Below are positions 41,282-50,030 of a DNA stretch of 53,960 nucleotides, piece after piece. The notes below the pieces were generated by a model. The model was not told the origin of the DNA. It ran no database searches and was given only the letters and a program-made list of their open reading frames with translations. The stretch's first letter is position 1, and every line of letters starts with the position of its first letter. The stretch is from Thraustochytrium sp. TN22 (lineage: Eukaryota; Sar; Bigyra; Thraustochytrida; Thraustochytriidae): assembly GCA_013306675.1 (NCBI GenBank), contig JABLUY010000005.1, positions 322,692 to 376,651 on the forward strand, read 5' to 3'. The position numbers and the translations under genes were made by a program.

Positions 41282-43174
41282 CGGAAAATCGAATTATCGA
41301 TTCTCGTGCGATGGCTTTCTGCTCGCCTGGGCGTGCGTAGGGAAGCCGACCCGGCCAGGGTTTCGCCCACCAAGTGGCTTGGACGTAGCTGGCTTGGTCG
41401 TTGAGAACGAGCGACTTGCGCATGCTGGTGACGGGCTCGAGCACGGTGTCGAGCAGGCCGGATTAGAGGCGCGCGACGGCGGCGCCACGCGCTGGAGGCG
41501 CTAGGGGCTCCCCTGGGAGCTTGCAGACGGCGAAACAGGCGCTGGGCTGCGCTCTAGGAGGCGGGGCGCCCCACCAAGGATGGCTCATCTCCATCAGCAT
41601 GTGAAGGCGGGGACAAGGGCAACGACGAGGCGCGGGACGGCGCGAGCAAGGGCGACGACAGCGGTGGCACGCTGCATTATAGAGGCGGGCGCAAGCCTGG
41701 TGGACAGCCTGGCAAGCGCAAGATCCTGCAATTGCCACCGCGGGCGAAGCGTCATCGTGGCGCAGCGCTCGAGGCTTCACAGGCGATCAGGGCAGACGCG
41801 GCGCCGAGCGTGGAGCTGGAGGACAATGCGAAGGAGAGGGCAAGGACGATCGTCTCATCAAGGACATTCCGGACCTTCTTGCAGCCTTTGGGTTTGGAGA
41901 GAGCTTTCGCAAGAAGCCGCCCAGCAAGAAGGACCGTGAGGAGGGAGAGCTGCCGGAGGACCACTCACGGGTGCGAGCGGTGGTCAGCGACGTCTTGGCC
42001 GCGACCGTGCGAATGACGGAGCTCATGTATCCTGGCAAGACGGGCATCATTCAGCCGCTTGCTGGCCAGAGGCTCACTGGCGTCGGCGAGAAGTCCCGCG
42101 AGCTGTGCAGCCTGATCGAGGTGGCAACCACGGTCACCAGGCAGCCTCGAAACGCTCAAGTCAAGGCCGTACCGAGCGGGCGTTGCTCGTGAAAGGTGTC
42201 CTAAGGAAGACGCCGGAGGACTTGCGCAAGGCAAGAGAGGTCATCCTTAGCGGGAAGACTCGGCCAAAGGCGCAACATCACAACCTCGCGTGCGCTAATG
42301 GCGAGGTCCTTGCCACGGTTGAGCGCAGGCTGGAGAGCTTCGACAAAGACGCACGCGTCGCCGTCCGCTTCATGCTGGTGGCAGAGAATGTCGGCACCAT
42401 GGTCTGGGGTGCGAGAGACGTGCGCGCCTGACCAGGTGAGATGGTCGAGTCGCCCGTCCTGGTCCACAAGCAGACCCGAGAGCATCCTGTACGAGGACTA
42501 CTGCACGTGGGCAGGGAGCACAGAGACAGATCAGAGCGATCTTCGCCGACCTCATCGGCGTGAACAGCAAGAGCATGACCGACTCGCGGCTCAAGAACGC
42601 CTCGACGCTGCTAGGAACAGGCACCAGGTCGCCACCTGACAGAACACGATTGTCCCATGAACGTCTCACTTCTCCACGAGCATGCACCATGTCCTTGAGG
42701 CTAGGAAGCCTCGGAGCTGCGCGCAGCGTGAGCTGGCGCACGTTCCTACCGCTTGGAGCCGCCTTGACCGCGCCGCGGCCCTCTGTGTCGGTCTCCACCT
42801 CCCCGTCGCATCCACATCTCATTGCGCCATCGCCCGGATCGACACTCAACGCTCTCTTCCCGCGCTTTCCAGCCATCAAGCAAGGCTCTAGAAGGTGCCC
42901 GGGGCCTGCCCGAGGCTCCCCACGGTCTGGCGTGGCCTGTCGCAGCTCTCCGTCGCCTCCAGCCGCTTTTGCGAGAGGCGACTTTGGAGGCCTCGTTCTC
43001 GCCGACCATGCCGCCGTCGACCGAGGAAGAAGCGGCCAGAGAGCCTCCTCCGTGTCCCCTAGCCCCCCCCACGCCCGGATCACGCGAGGCGTTTCGCACA
43101 AGAGTCGATGTATGCAAGGACCCGCCCATTCTGAGGCCTGTTTTGGACCACTTGAGGGGGAGATGGCCTATTAA
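41241..43174. mobile_element. Decayed DNA transposon-like element with inverted repeats and TTAA edges
   Basis: The two ends are inverted copies: TAGGCCATCTCACCCTTAAG inward from 41245, and the complement of TAGGCCATCTCCCCCTCAAG ending at 43170, with similarity continuing to AAAACGGGC/AAAACAGGC. TTAA sits at both edges (41241-41244 and 43171-43174), the target-site signature of piggyBac-like elements, but A-rich similarity also extends outward, so TTAA could belong to the inverted repeat itself. Inside, protein-like segments appear in shifting frames and no intact transposase or DDE motif is readable. Length about 1.93 kb. Confidence 0.72.
41971..42600 (+). pseudogene. Frame-shifted coding remnant inside the TIR element
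   Basis: Protein-like segments occur in succession but in different frames: VVSDVLAATVRMTELMYPGK (41971 frame), VKGVLRKTPEDLRKAREVIL (42105 frame) and FADLIGVNSKSMTDSRLKNA (42540-42600, third frame). The last has a helix-turn-helix look. Frame changes imply decay of a former element gene; it was not identified. Confidence 0.35.
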
Positions 43175-43194
43175 AAAAAAAAAGTTGAGCATGA
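43136..43194 (-). repeat. Right terminal inverted repeat
   Basis: Reads GAGATGGCCTATTAA on the plus strand followed by an 11-nt A run and GTTGAGCA. Inverted partner of 41218-41281. Confidence 0.85.
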
Positions 43195-43602
43195 CCTTCA
43201 GGTTGCGCAAGAAGGGGAAAACAACATGGCATGTGTGCGATGAGTAAATTTGACTTTAAAAACGAAAAAGACGTGTGAACTTCGCGCCCTTCGTCATCCC
43301 GTCACGGTGTAACGGGAGACGCGAGGCTCGCGTCCAGAGTCCCTATCGTTCACTCTTCAGCTTGAAAGAAAAGAACGTAAGAAGAGTGCAGAGTCGTCAG
43401 AGACCGAGCGAAAGAATCGGCGCGCGGCGAGGGCCCCAGAGAAAGGTTGGAGCGGACAGCTTTCCTCACCGCGCACGTCATAAAGTGGCGCGCGCTTTGA
43501 AAAGAAAAAGAAAAGGGAGCGGGCGCGTGTGGAGCTTGGTCTTGTTCCTCTGCTGTGATGTGGACGCGGGGTTCCCGTCGCTCGCGAAACGGAGCGACGG
43601 GC
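43195..43602 (-). other. 3' untranslated region of thioredoxin reductase
   Basis: 408 bp between the TIR element and the TAA stop of the selenoprotein gene. It carries the SECIS element and a short stem GTCGCTCCG/CGGAGCGAC just after the stop (43576-43600). No other gene is seen. Confidence 0.7.
43410..43487 (-). promoter_or_regulatory. SECIS element of the thioredoxin reductase gene
   Basis: On the minus strand, ATGA (43481-43478) is followed after one base by a 13-bp helix (GTGCGCGGTGAGG with CCTCGCCGCGCGC, two G-U pairs), then AAA at the start of the apical loop, and the 3' side ends at CGAT (43419-43416). This gives the U-U, G-A, A-G, C-C quartet, correct helix length and unpaired adenosines of a eukaryotic SECIS. 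It lies about 130 nt past the in-frame TGA, in the 3' untranslated region. Confidence 0.93.
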
Positions 43603-45750
43603 TTAACCTCAGCATCCAGACTTGACGGCGTCCTTGCCGGATGACTTGGGCTCCGTCAAAAGGCAGAGCTCCTCGCCAATGGTCGGATGAATGCCGATGA
43701 GCTCCTTGAGATCGTCAAAGGTCATGTTAAACTTGAGTGCAATGCCGTAGGCCTGCACGACCTCACCGGCCTCCGGAGAGAGGAGGTGGACGCCGAGCAC
43801 ACGCTCCTCGTCCTCCTTGTTGACGACGACCTTGGTGTAGCACTGGTTGTACTCGCGGTTCTCCGGCACGGTCCACTGCAGCGGCGTAAAGTGCGTGTGA
43901 TAGACCTCGATGGCGTCGTCGCCGTACTGCTCTCGCGCCGCGTCCTCGCTCATGCCGACGCAGCTGTACTCGAGGCCGGCAAAAACGGCCGTGGGCACGC
44001 AGCGCATGTCCACAGGCTCGGTGCGGCCGCTGAAGAGGCGCTGAGCTAGGTTGCGGCCAAGCTCAATGGCAACGGGCGTGAGCTCGAGCACGCCCTCGAC
44101 GCAGTCGCCAATGGCGAAGATGGAGGGCACCTCGGTCTGTGAGTGCTTTGTGTCGAGCTTGCCATGCTTGTTGACCTTTACGCCGGCGTTCTCCAAGCCG
44201 AGGTCCTTGGTGTCGGCCGTACGGCCCACGGCTGCCAGCACCGTGTCGAAGACGTCCGAGCCGTCGTCCCAGTACACGCGAATGCGGCCATCGTCCGTGG
44301 ACTCGAGCTTCTGCGGCACAGCGCTGCGCAGGAACTTGGTGCCGAGCTTCTCCATGGCGTCGCCGACCTTGTCGGCCATCTGTTGGTCGAAGCCGCGCAG
44401 CAGGATGGAGCGCACCATGACGGTGGTGTCGTAGCCAAAGGCCGTCAAGAAGCTCGCGCACTCGAGCGCCACGTAAGACGCGCCCACCACGAGCGTCTTG
44501 CCGGGCGGGTTTTCCAGGTAGAACATGTCGTCAGAGGAGATGGCCAGCTCGCCGCCCTCGCACGCGAGGGGGCGCGGGCGCCCGCCAACAGCCACGAGGA
44601 TGCGCTCCGCGGTGACAACCTCCTCCTTGCCCTTTTTATCCACCATCTTGACCGTGTGCGCGTCGATGAGCGATCCGCGCTTGTTCAGGTATTTGACGTC
44701 CTTCTCGCGCAGCTGCACCTTGTAGCCAAAGTTCAGGGACCGGATGTAGTTGCGCACGTTGTTCACGAGCTTGTTCCAGTCGTGGCCGCGCACCTCCACG
44801 TCCCAACCCATGTACGGCGCATCGTGCATAATTTCCCCAGCCAACGCCGCGTGGTGGAAGAGCTTCTTCGGGATGCACCCCACGTTCACGCACGTGCCGC
44901 CCAGGCCCCACGAGGTGCCATGCGGCGACGGCACCACAAAGTCCAGCAGCGCGACCTTGGCGCCCAGCTCGGAGGCCTCCTTACTCGCGGCCAGACCGCC
45001 GGACCCGCCGCCGATCACCACCAGGTCGTAGTCGAACTCGAGCGACTTGGCCTCGGGGTCCTCAGCCACGGCCGCTACTGTGCGCACGCGGCCCGCGCTC
45101 GCGCCGGCACCGCCCGCCTTGAATTGCTGCCGTGCATACTCCACAAAGTCATCGCATCCGCCGATGAACTCACTATCGTCCGCGTACGTAATGGGCGACG
45201 ACGTGTGCGACTCGGCCCCGGCCAGCTTGGCCTTGGCCTTGGGCAGCCAATCATTGTACGCCGACCGGTTCTCCAGCTCAATGATCTCCGCCTGCACTTC
45301 GTCTGGGAAGAGCAGCTCCAGCGACGCCGCCACGTTCGCCGCCTTTTGAAAGGACGAGCCTGCTCGCGCGCGCCGTCTGCGTCAGTCCTCGCTGCTCCCT
45401 TCCTGAAAAGCGGCGCCTCCGCATTCCTCCGTGCCGCGCTCTCCGAGCCCTCCTTCAGCCAGGCCGACTCGCACTCGGCCGACGCCGGCCCCGCCATCTC
45501 GCGGCTGCGGCGGGCTGCCCGGCCTCGGCCTGCCCGCCACGCAGTCCCCTCCTCCCGGCCCCGCGCGCCTCCCGCCCCGGCGCCCCGCCCGCGCGCCCGC
45601 GAGGCGCTGGCTCGGCATGCAAAACATCCCGAGCTAGCTAGAGCTAGCTCGCTCTTCGCCCGCCGCCGCCGCCGCCGGCCCCTCGCCCCTCCCCTCCCTT
45701 GCCAACCTACACGACTCGTAGCCCGCCACGGACAGCTTCGTCCGCGCCAT
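43603..45750 (-). CDS. Selenocysteine-containing thioredoxin reductase with N-terminal glutaredoxin-like domain, two exons
   Basis: Exon 1 (45750-45711) and exon 2 (45359-43603) join across a GTAGGT...CAG intron of 351 nt to 598 residues. The end reads Gly-Cys-TGA-Gly-TAA; the TGA at 43611-43609 is selenocysteine (U597), giving the GCUG redox tail of animal-type enzymes. Residues 1-95 form a glutaredoxin-like domain with a single cysteine motif C14-S-S-F and FIGGCDDF. The flavoprotein part has GGGSGG (130-135), C170-VNVG-C175, NADPH motif VVGASYVALE and HPTIGEE. It transfers electrons from NADPH to thioredoxin and perhaps glutathione. Annotation that stops at TGA or starts in exon 2 would lose the Sec and the first domain cysteine. 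Confidence 0.93.
45360..45710 (-). other. Intron of thioredoxin reductase
   Basis: Starts GTAGGT and ends GAGCAG. ACTGAC lies about 30 nt before the acceptor as a branch site. The phase fits exactly (T|GC makes the active-site Cys14). Confidence 0.8.
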
Positions 45751-46139
45751 GGCGCCGCCGCGCGCGCCGCGCCCGCGCGCCGCCGCTGCCGCCGCGCCGC
45801 GCCGCCGCGCGCGCCTGGCCCGCCGCCTTTCCGGGTCTGCCCAGCTGCTCTGCCGCGCCGGCCGCCGCCGCGTTTGAACTTGCCAGTTCCTCCGGCCAGC
45901 GACCAGAGGCGAGTGCAAGCACAGCGAGAAAGAGGCCTCGAATTCAAATTTTCTCTTTCCTCTTGCCGTGGTTGAAGGGCAAGCAAAGGCCAAGCAATCA
46001 GTCAGTTCGCGCGGCCACCAGACAGCCAAGCAAGCAGCCGCCGCGGCGCGGCGGCGCGGCGCGGCGCGGCGCGGCGCGGCGCTGCGCAGCAGGCTGCGCA
46101 GCAGGCCCGGCCGGGGCGCTGAGGGCGCGCGCCGCCAGC
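45751..46139. promoter_or_regulatory. Divergent promoter region thioredoxin reductase / Ulp1
   Basis: 389 bp head-to-head gap. A GGCGC pentamer run is at 46042-46085 and the sequence AGCCAAGCAAGCAGCC lies before the Ulp1 start. No gene. Confidence 0.55.
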
Positions 46140-47957
46140 ATGAGCGCGCTGTTGAATGCGCTCGCGGAGTGGTGGCCCTCGAGCGGGGAGCGGGGCGGGA
46201 CGCGCGACGGCGCGGAGGTGGACACGCCCAAGGCCGAGGCGCGCGCGTCCAGGGATGCGGCAGCGCTGCAGCCGTGGACAGAGGCAGCGGCAGCGGCGAG
46301 GCCCACCAAGGCCGAGGCGCCGCCGAGGCCGGCGGCCAACAACTGGACGGTGCCGCGCCAGCAGCGGGAGGCGGCGCGCGAAAAGTCCAAGAAACGCCAG
46401 CGCGCGCGGGGGGAGAAGGGCCCGCGCAAGGCCAAGCGCGCCCAAGGCGCCGATTATGCCTCGAGCAACTCCACTCCGCGCAAGCCGAAGCGCGCGCAGG
46501 AGGATAAAGTGCCCGGGCCCTTCAGCAACTCGCCTGTGGACCTCGTGACGCCACCCAGGTGCGTGAGATCGCCCGAGCACGCCCTGGGAGCCCCCAAAGG
46601 GTACACGACCCCGTTGCAACCCGGCAGGAAGCGGTCATATACCGTCTCGTCCGCGTCCTCAGGCTCGTCCCTCCGGCCCTTTAGCGCGGGCTGGCCCCGC
46701 GTCTCGCGCGCCGGCGCGAGCGCAAAAGACAAGCTCATCGAGGCCCGCGACCTCAAGACCGCCGCGGCTCTACGCAAGGAGAAGAATTCGCACCGATCGC
46801 CCCCTTACAAGCCTCACGCGCGCGACGAGGCCTTCATTACGTTCGTTCGCAAGCGCGCCAGGTACTTTTCGGGCCCATCCCAAGTGAAACCCCAGTCCCT
46901 CAGGATTGAGATTGACAGCGAGGACGGATGCGAACAGCCACCAACCAGACGAGAGGGGCGGATCGTGACCAAGGCGGACCGGCCTCGGGGTCCGCCCTCA
47001 AATCCGGCCCTCGATACGAGTTCCGCGTCCTCTGCATCGCGCACCGACGTCGTGGACCTGTGCGACTCGTCGAGCGAGGACGAGCCAATTCCCAAGCCAA
47101 GCAAGGCCAGAAAGACGGCCAAGCCCGGCAAGTCAAGCCCCGCAGTCCGCTGCGGTCGACCGCGATTGCCCCCTCTGCGACACCCTGTGCACGCCATCAC
47201 TGGGCCTGACGGCCATCTTCTGGTCGAGGAGGACCTGCGCCGCATTGACCAGGCGCTCGACGAGATGCGCGACCCGCATGAAGTTCTCGCATCCAGCAAA
47301 ACCACGCAGCTGCTGCGCCAGGATCTGCAGACCTTGCGCGATGGTGTCTGGCTCAACGACGAGGTGATCAACTTTTTTTTGGCAAGTGCGCAAGAGCGCT
47401 TCGCGCGGGAGCGCCGACTGTGGGACGGCAGTTTTGCCACACCCGGCGAAGTCGTCATCATGAACACCCACTTCTTCACCAAGCTGTCCGGGCGACGCGA
47501 CAGCAATCCGCGCGCCAAGCTCAAGTACTCCTTTGCTAGCGTGCGGCGCTGGACACGCCGCAGACCCGTCGACCTCCTCAAGGTGCGCCGTATCATTGTG
47601 CCCTTGCACGAAGGCAATCACTGGCGCACCGCGATCATCGACCTCGAAGGGCGCCGCATTGACTGCTACGACTCTCTGTACCCCCACTACGGCTCCCGCA
47701 GCCTGGATCTGCTCGCGCGCTGGCTCGAGGACGAATTCTTGGACAAGTTCGGGACACCAATCAGCGTGCGCGACTGGCCGCGGCGCCTCATTGCCGAAGC
47801 ACCTCGGCAGGCCAACAATAATGACTGCGGTGTCTTTGCCTGCCTCTTTGCCGTCACCGCAGGCTACGGGCTGGAGATGGACTTTTCGGCCGAGCACATG
47901 GCGTACTTTCGACGCCGAATTATTCTCGAGATCCTGGACCATGGCATCTGCCACTGA
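46140..47957 (+). CDS. ULP1: Ulp1/SENP-type SUMO protease
   Basis: A 605-residue cysteine protease of the C48 family. The catalytic domain is residues about 400-605: TLRDGVWLNDEVINFF at its start, His494 (GNHW), Asp511 (CYDS), Gln557 (RQANNNDC) and Cys563 (NNNDCGVF), with spacing equal to Ulp1. It cleaves SUMO from targets and matures the precursor. The N-terminal 400 residues are Lys/Arg/Ser-rich and disordered with nuclear-localisation-like clusters. The stretch VVDLCDSSSEDE (about 305-320) resembles a SUMO-interacting motif followed by acidic residues. The start at 46140 is the first ATG next to the Lys-rich part; the frame is open upstream through promoter DNA. Confidence 0.93.
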   Translation: MSALLNALAEWWPSSGERGGTRDGAEVDTPKAEARASRDAAALQPWTEAAAAARPTKAEAPPRPAANNWTVPRQQREAAREKSKKRQRARGEKGPRKAKRAQGADYASSNSTPRKPKRAQEDKVPGPFSNSPVDLVTPPRCVRSPEHALGAPKGYTTPLQPGRKRSYTVSSASSGSSLRPFSAGWPRVSRAGASAKDKLIEARDLKTAAALRKEKNSHRSPPYKPHARDEAFITFVRKRARYFSGPSQVKPQSLRIEIDSEDGCEQPPTRREGRIVTKADRPRGPPSNPALDTSSASSASRTDVVDLCDSSSEDEPIPKPSKARKTAKPGKSSPAVRCGRPRLPPLRHPVHAITGPDGHLLVEEDLRRIDQALDEMRDPHEVLASSKTTQLLRQDLQTLRDGVWLNDEVINFFLASAQERFARERRLWDGSFATPGEVVIMNTHFFTKLSGRRDSNPRAKLKYSFASVRRWTRRRPVDLLKVRRIIVPLHEGNHWRTAIIDLEGRRIDCYDSLYPHYGSRSLDLLARWLEDEFLDKFGTPISVRDWPRRLIAEAPRQANNNDCGVFACLFAVTAGYGLEMDFSAEHMAYFRRRIILEILDHGICH

Positions 47958-48246
47958 CGCGCAAGTATCGATCGTGCTGCCGTCGTCGCCGGCTACGCCC
48001 TGGACATGGCAGAGGTCGCAGGGTTTCTGCCTATGGTACGGCCTTTGTCCCAGGTATTGGTCGCGCGGTCGCCCAAGTGTCGATCGTGCTCCCCGCCATA
48101 CTGTCCTCAAGGCTCACTGATTTGCAAACTCTCTCTCTCTCTCTCTTGCTAGAGCTAGCTCTCTAGCTAGGTCTAGCTCTCTACCTAGCTGGGCTGCTAC
48201 TAATGAACAAACTTGCATTCATTACGAGGATCATCTTCGGCCCTCG
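47958..48246. other. Convergent 3' region Ulp1 / membrane protein
   Basis: 289 bp with a CT dinucleotide run (48127-48149) and a CTAG-rich patch (48150-48192) containing TAGCTCTCTAGCTAG. No gene. Confidence 0.6.
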
Positions 48247-49566
48247 TCAGGGCGCGCCTGGCCGAGCCCTGCGACGGCCTATTCTTGGCGCCTCCGCCGG
48301 CGGCCGTGGATTCGGTGCCGGGGCCCGCGTAGTCTGGCGAGCACGGTCCACCTGCTCCTGCACAGCGCCGCGACGCTCGCGGCGCTGCCGGCAATGCTGG
48401 ATGATATGGCTCATCTGGCGCTCGGACTCAATCGTGTCGACGAGGACATCGATGATCGACTGCAGGCTCTCCTCCTCCTGGTCATGAAAGGTGTAGCTCG
48501 CGTACATGAGGCAGATGATCGGTACGAGCGGCACGGCAACGCAGCGCATGAGCCAGAGCTTCTCCCACGAGGTGAGCCACATCAGCACGGGCATTTGGTT
48601 GAGGATCGTATAGCCGTGCACCGGGTCACCGAGCTGCAGCGTCGCGCGGCCGTCCACAAAAAGCAGCACGCCGAGTGCCGTGAGCGCCTGCGTCAGGCCG
48701 CCTCGCAGGCGCCGGCTCAGCGTGCACACGAGCACGAGGACCCAGACGATGGCCGCGTAGAAAGAGAGCACGCTGGAGACTGTCCAGAGAATGCCCGTTA
48801 CAGTGGAGAGGTTCGCGTCAAAGGTGCCGAAGCTGTCGTACGCCAGGCGAGCGTCGCGGTTCAGCAGGTACGAGAAGATCGCCCTCTGCGTGTCTGCGTC
48901 CAGGCCCGGCACGCCCCTGCGCTTGGCAGAGACCAGAAAGGACCCGATGCGCGGGTCCAGCAGCGCGTACGGCGGTACTCCCACCAGCTCAAAGATGTTG
49001 GTGGACCGTACCAGCGTAGCCCATGCAAGCGCGATGATGGCCGCAAGCGCAGCGAGGCCCGCAAAGGCGCCGTAGAAGCCGCCCACCTCGGCGATCCAGC
49101 CCGGATACGGGTGCCGCACGCGAACGTCTGTGAGGTTGTAGCCGCGCACGACGGGCTCCTCAGACTCGAGCGCGACCAGGAGCATCTTACGCCGCAGCCA
49201 GTATCGGTCTACCTCGGTCAGCTTCGCGGCGGCGATGCGATCGCGCAGCGCCGCCAATTTCGCCTTGCGATCCTCCGCCACGTACGCTCGCGCCAGGTCA
49301 TCCTCGAGTCCCTTGAGCAGCTCCTCGCGCTCGCGCGCGCGCTCCGCCTTGTCGTCCCTGCCTCCTCTGGCCTCCTTGCCGTCCAGCGCGTCGCCCTCTT
49401 CCTCCTCCTCCTCCTCGGCGTCCTGGTCGGCGTCCTCCTCCTCCAGCGCGGGCGCCTTCTCCGCCAGCGCGAACTCGGCGTGCTCGCCGAGCCAGTGCGC
49501 CAGCGCGCCGCCCAGCGCCACCACGGCCGCCTCTGCCGCCGCCAGCGCGCCTGCCGGCACCGCCAT
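48247..49566 (-). CDS. Predicted membrane protein with four hydrophobic segments
   Basis: A 439-residue protein of no recognised family. Residues 1-130 are helical with an acidic run (43-60) and a coiled-coil-like ERAREREELLKGLEDDLARA. Hydrophobic segments are at about 163-186, 256-282, 290-304 and 338-358; a conserved-looking stretch GYNLTDVRVRHPYPGWIAE comes just before the first. The C-terminal 80 residues are Arg/Pro-rich. No signal peptide is evident. It may sit in an internal membrane, but nothing shows its role. Codon use and GC3 match the neighbours, so it is a real gene. Confidence 0.72.
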   Translation of the reverse strand: MAVPAGALAAAEAAVVALGGALAHWLGEHAEFALAEKAPALEEEDADQDAEEEEEEEGDALDGKEARGGRDDKAERAREREELLKGLEDDLARAYVAEDRKAKLAALRDRIAAAKLTEVDRYWLRRKMLLVALESEEPVVRGYNLTDVRVRHPYPGWIAEVGGFYGAFAGLAALAAIIALAWATLVRSTNIFELVGVPPYALLDPRIGSFLVSAKRRGVPGLDADTQRAIFSYLLNRDARLAYDSFGTFDANLSTVTGILWTVSSVLSFYAAIVWVLVLVCTLSRRLRGGLTQALTALGVLLFVDGRATLQLGDPVHGYTILNQMPVLMWLTSWEKLWLMRCVAVPLVPIICLMYASYTFHDQEEESLQSIIDVLVDTIESERQMSHIIQHCRQRRERRGAVQEQVDRARQTTRAPAPNPRPPAEAPRIGRRRARPGAP

Positions 49567-50030
49567 CTCCGCCGCGCCGCGCCGCGCCGCGCCGCGTCGG
49601 GCGCTACCTCACTGACACGGGTCTGCCATCGCGCCTTGGCCGGGCCACCGCCACGCCCCGCATCCCCATTGCGACCTTGGCCTGAGCCTGGGCGTGGGCC
49701 TGGGCGTGGGCCGGGGCGTGGGCTGGGCCGATCCCGCGCGCCTCCGCGCGCCCGCCACGTGCGGCGCGCCCGGTCGGGCGGGTCGGCCGCGCCGCGCGTG
49801 GCCCAGGCCTGGCCAAAGCCGCCGCGCCGCGCGCGAGCGAGCCGTGCGCGCGCGAGCGAGCCGTGTTTGTGCTTGGCGCCGCGCGGCGCGGCGTCGACAC
49901 TAGCGTGCACACGGGCCTCGGCGGCGCCGGCGCCAGTGGTGGCGCCGTGCGCGCAGAGCGTGCTGGCGAGCGGCGCGGGAGGCGCGAGTCGGTCGGGCGC
50001 GGCGGCGGCGGCGGCAGGCAAGGCGGCAGC
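49567..50030. promoter_or_regulatory. Divergent promoter region membrane protein / RIO2
   Basis: 464 bp, extremely GC-rich, with GGCGTGGGCC-type repeats (49688-49735). No gene. Confidence 0.55.

Noticed and set aside
42370-43101. 243-codon minus-strand frame inside the TIR element as transposase
   Set aside because: No catalytic motif, Pro/Arg/Gly-rich; reads as antisense of the more protein-like plus-strand remnants.
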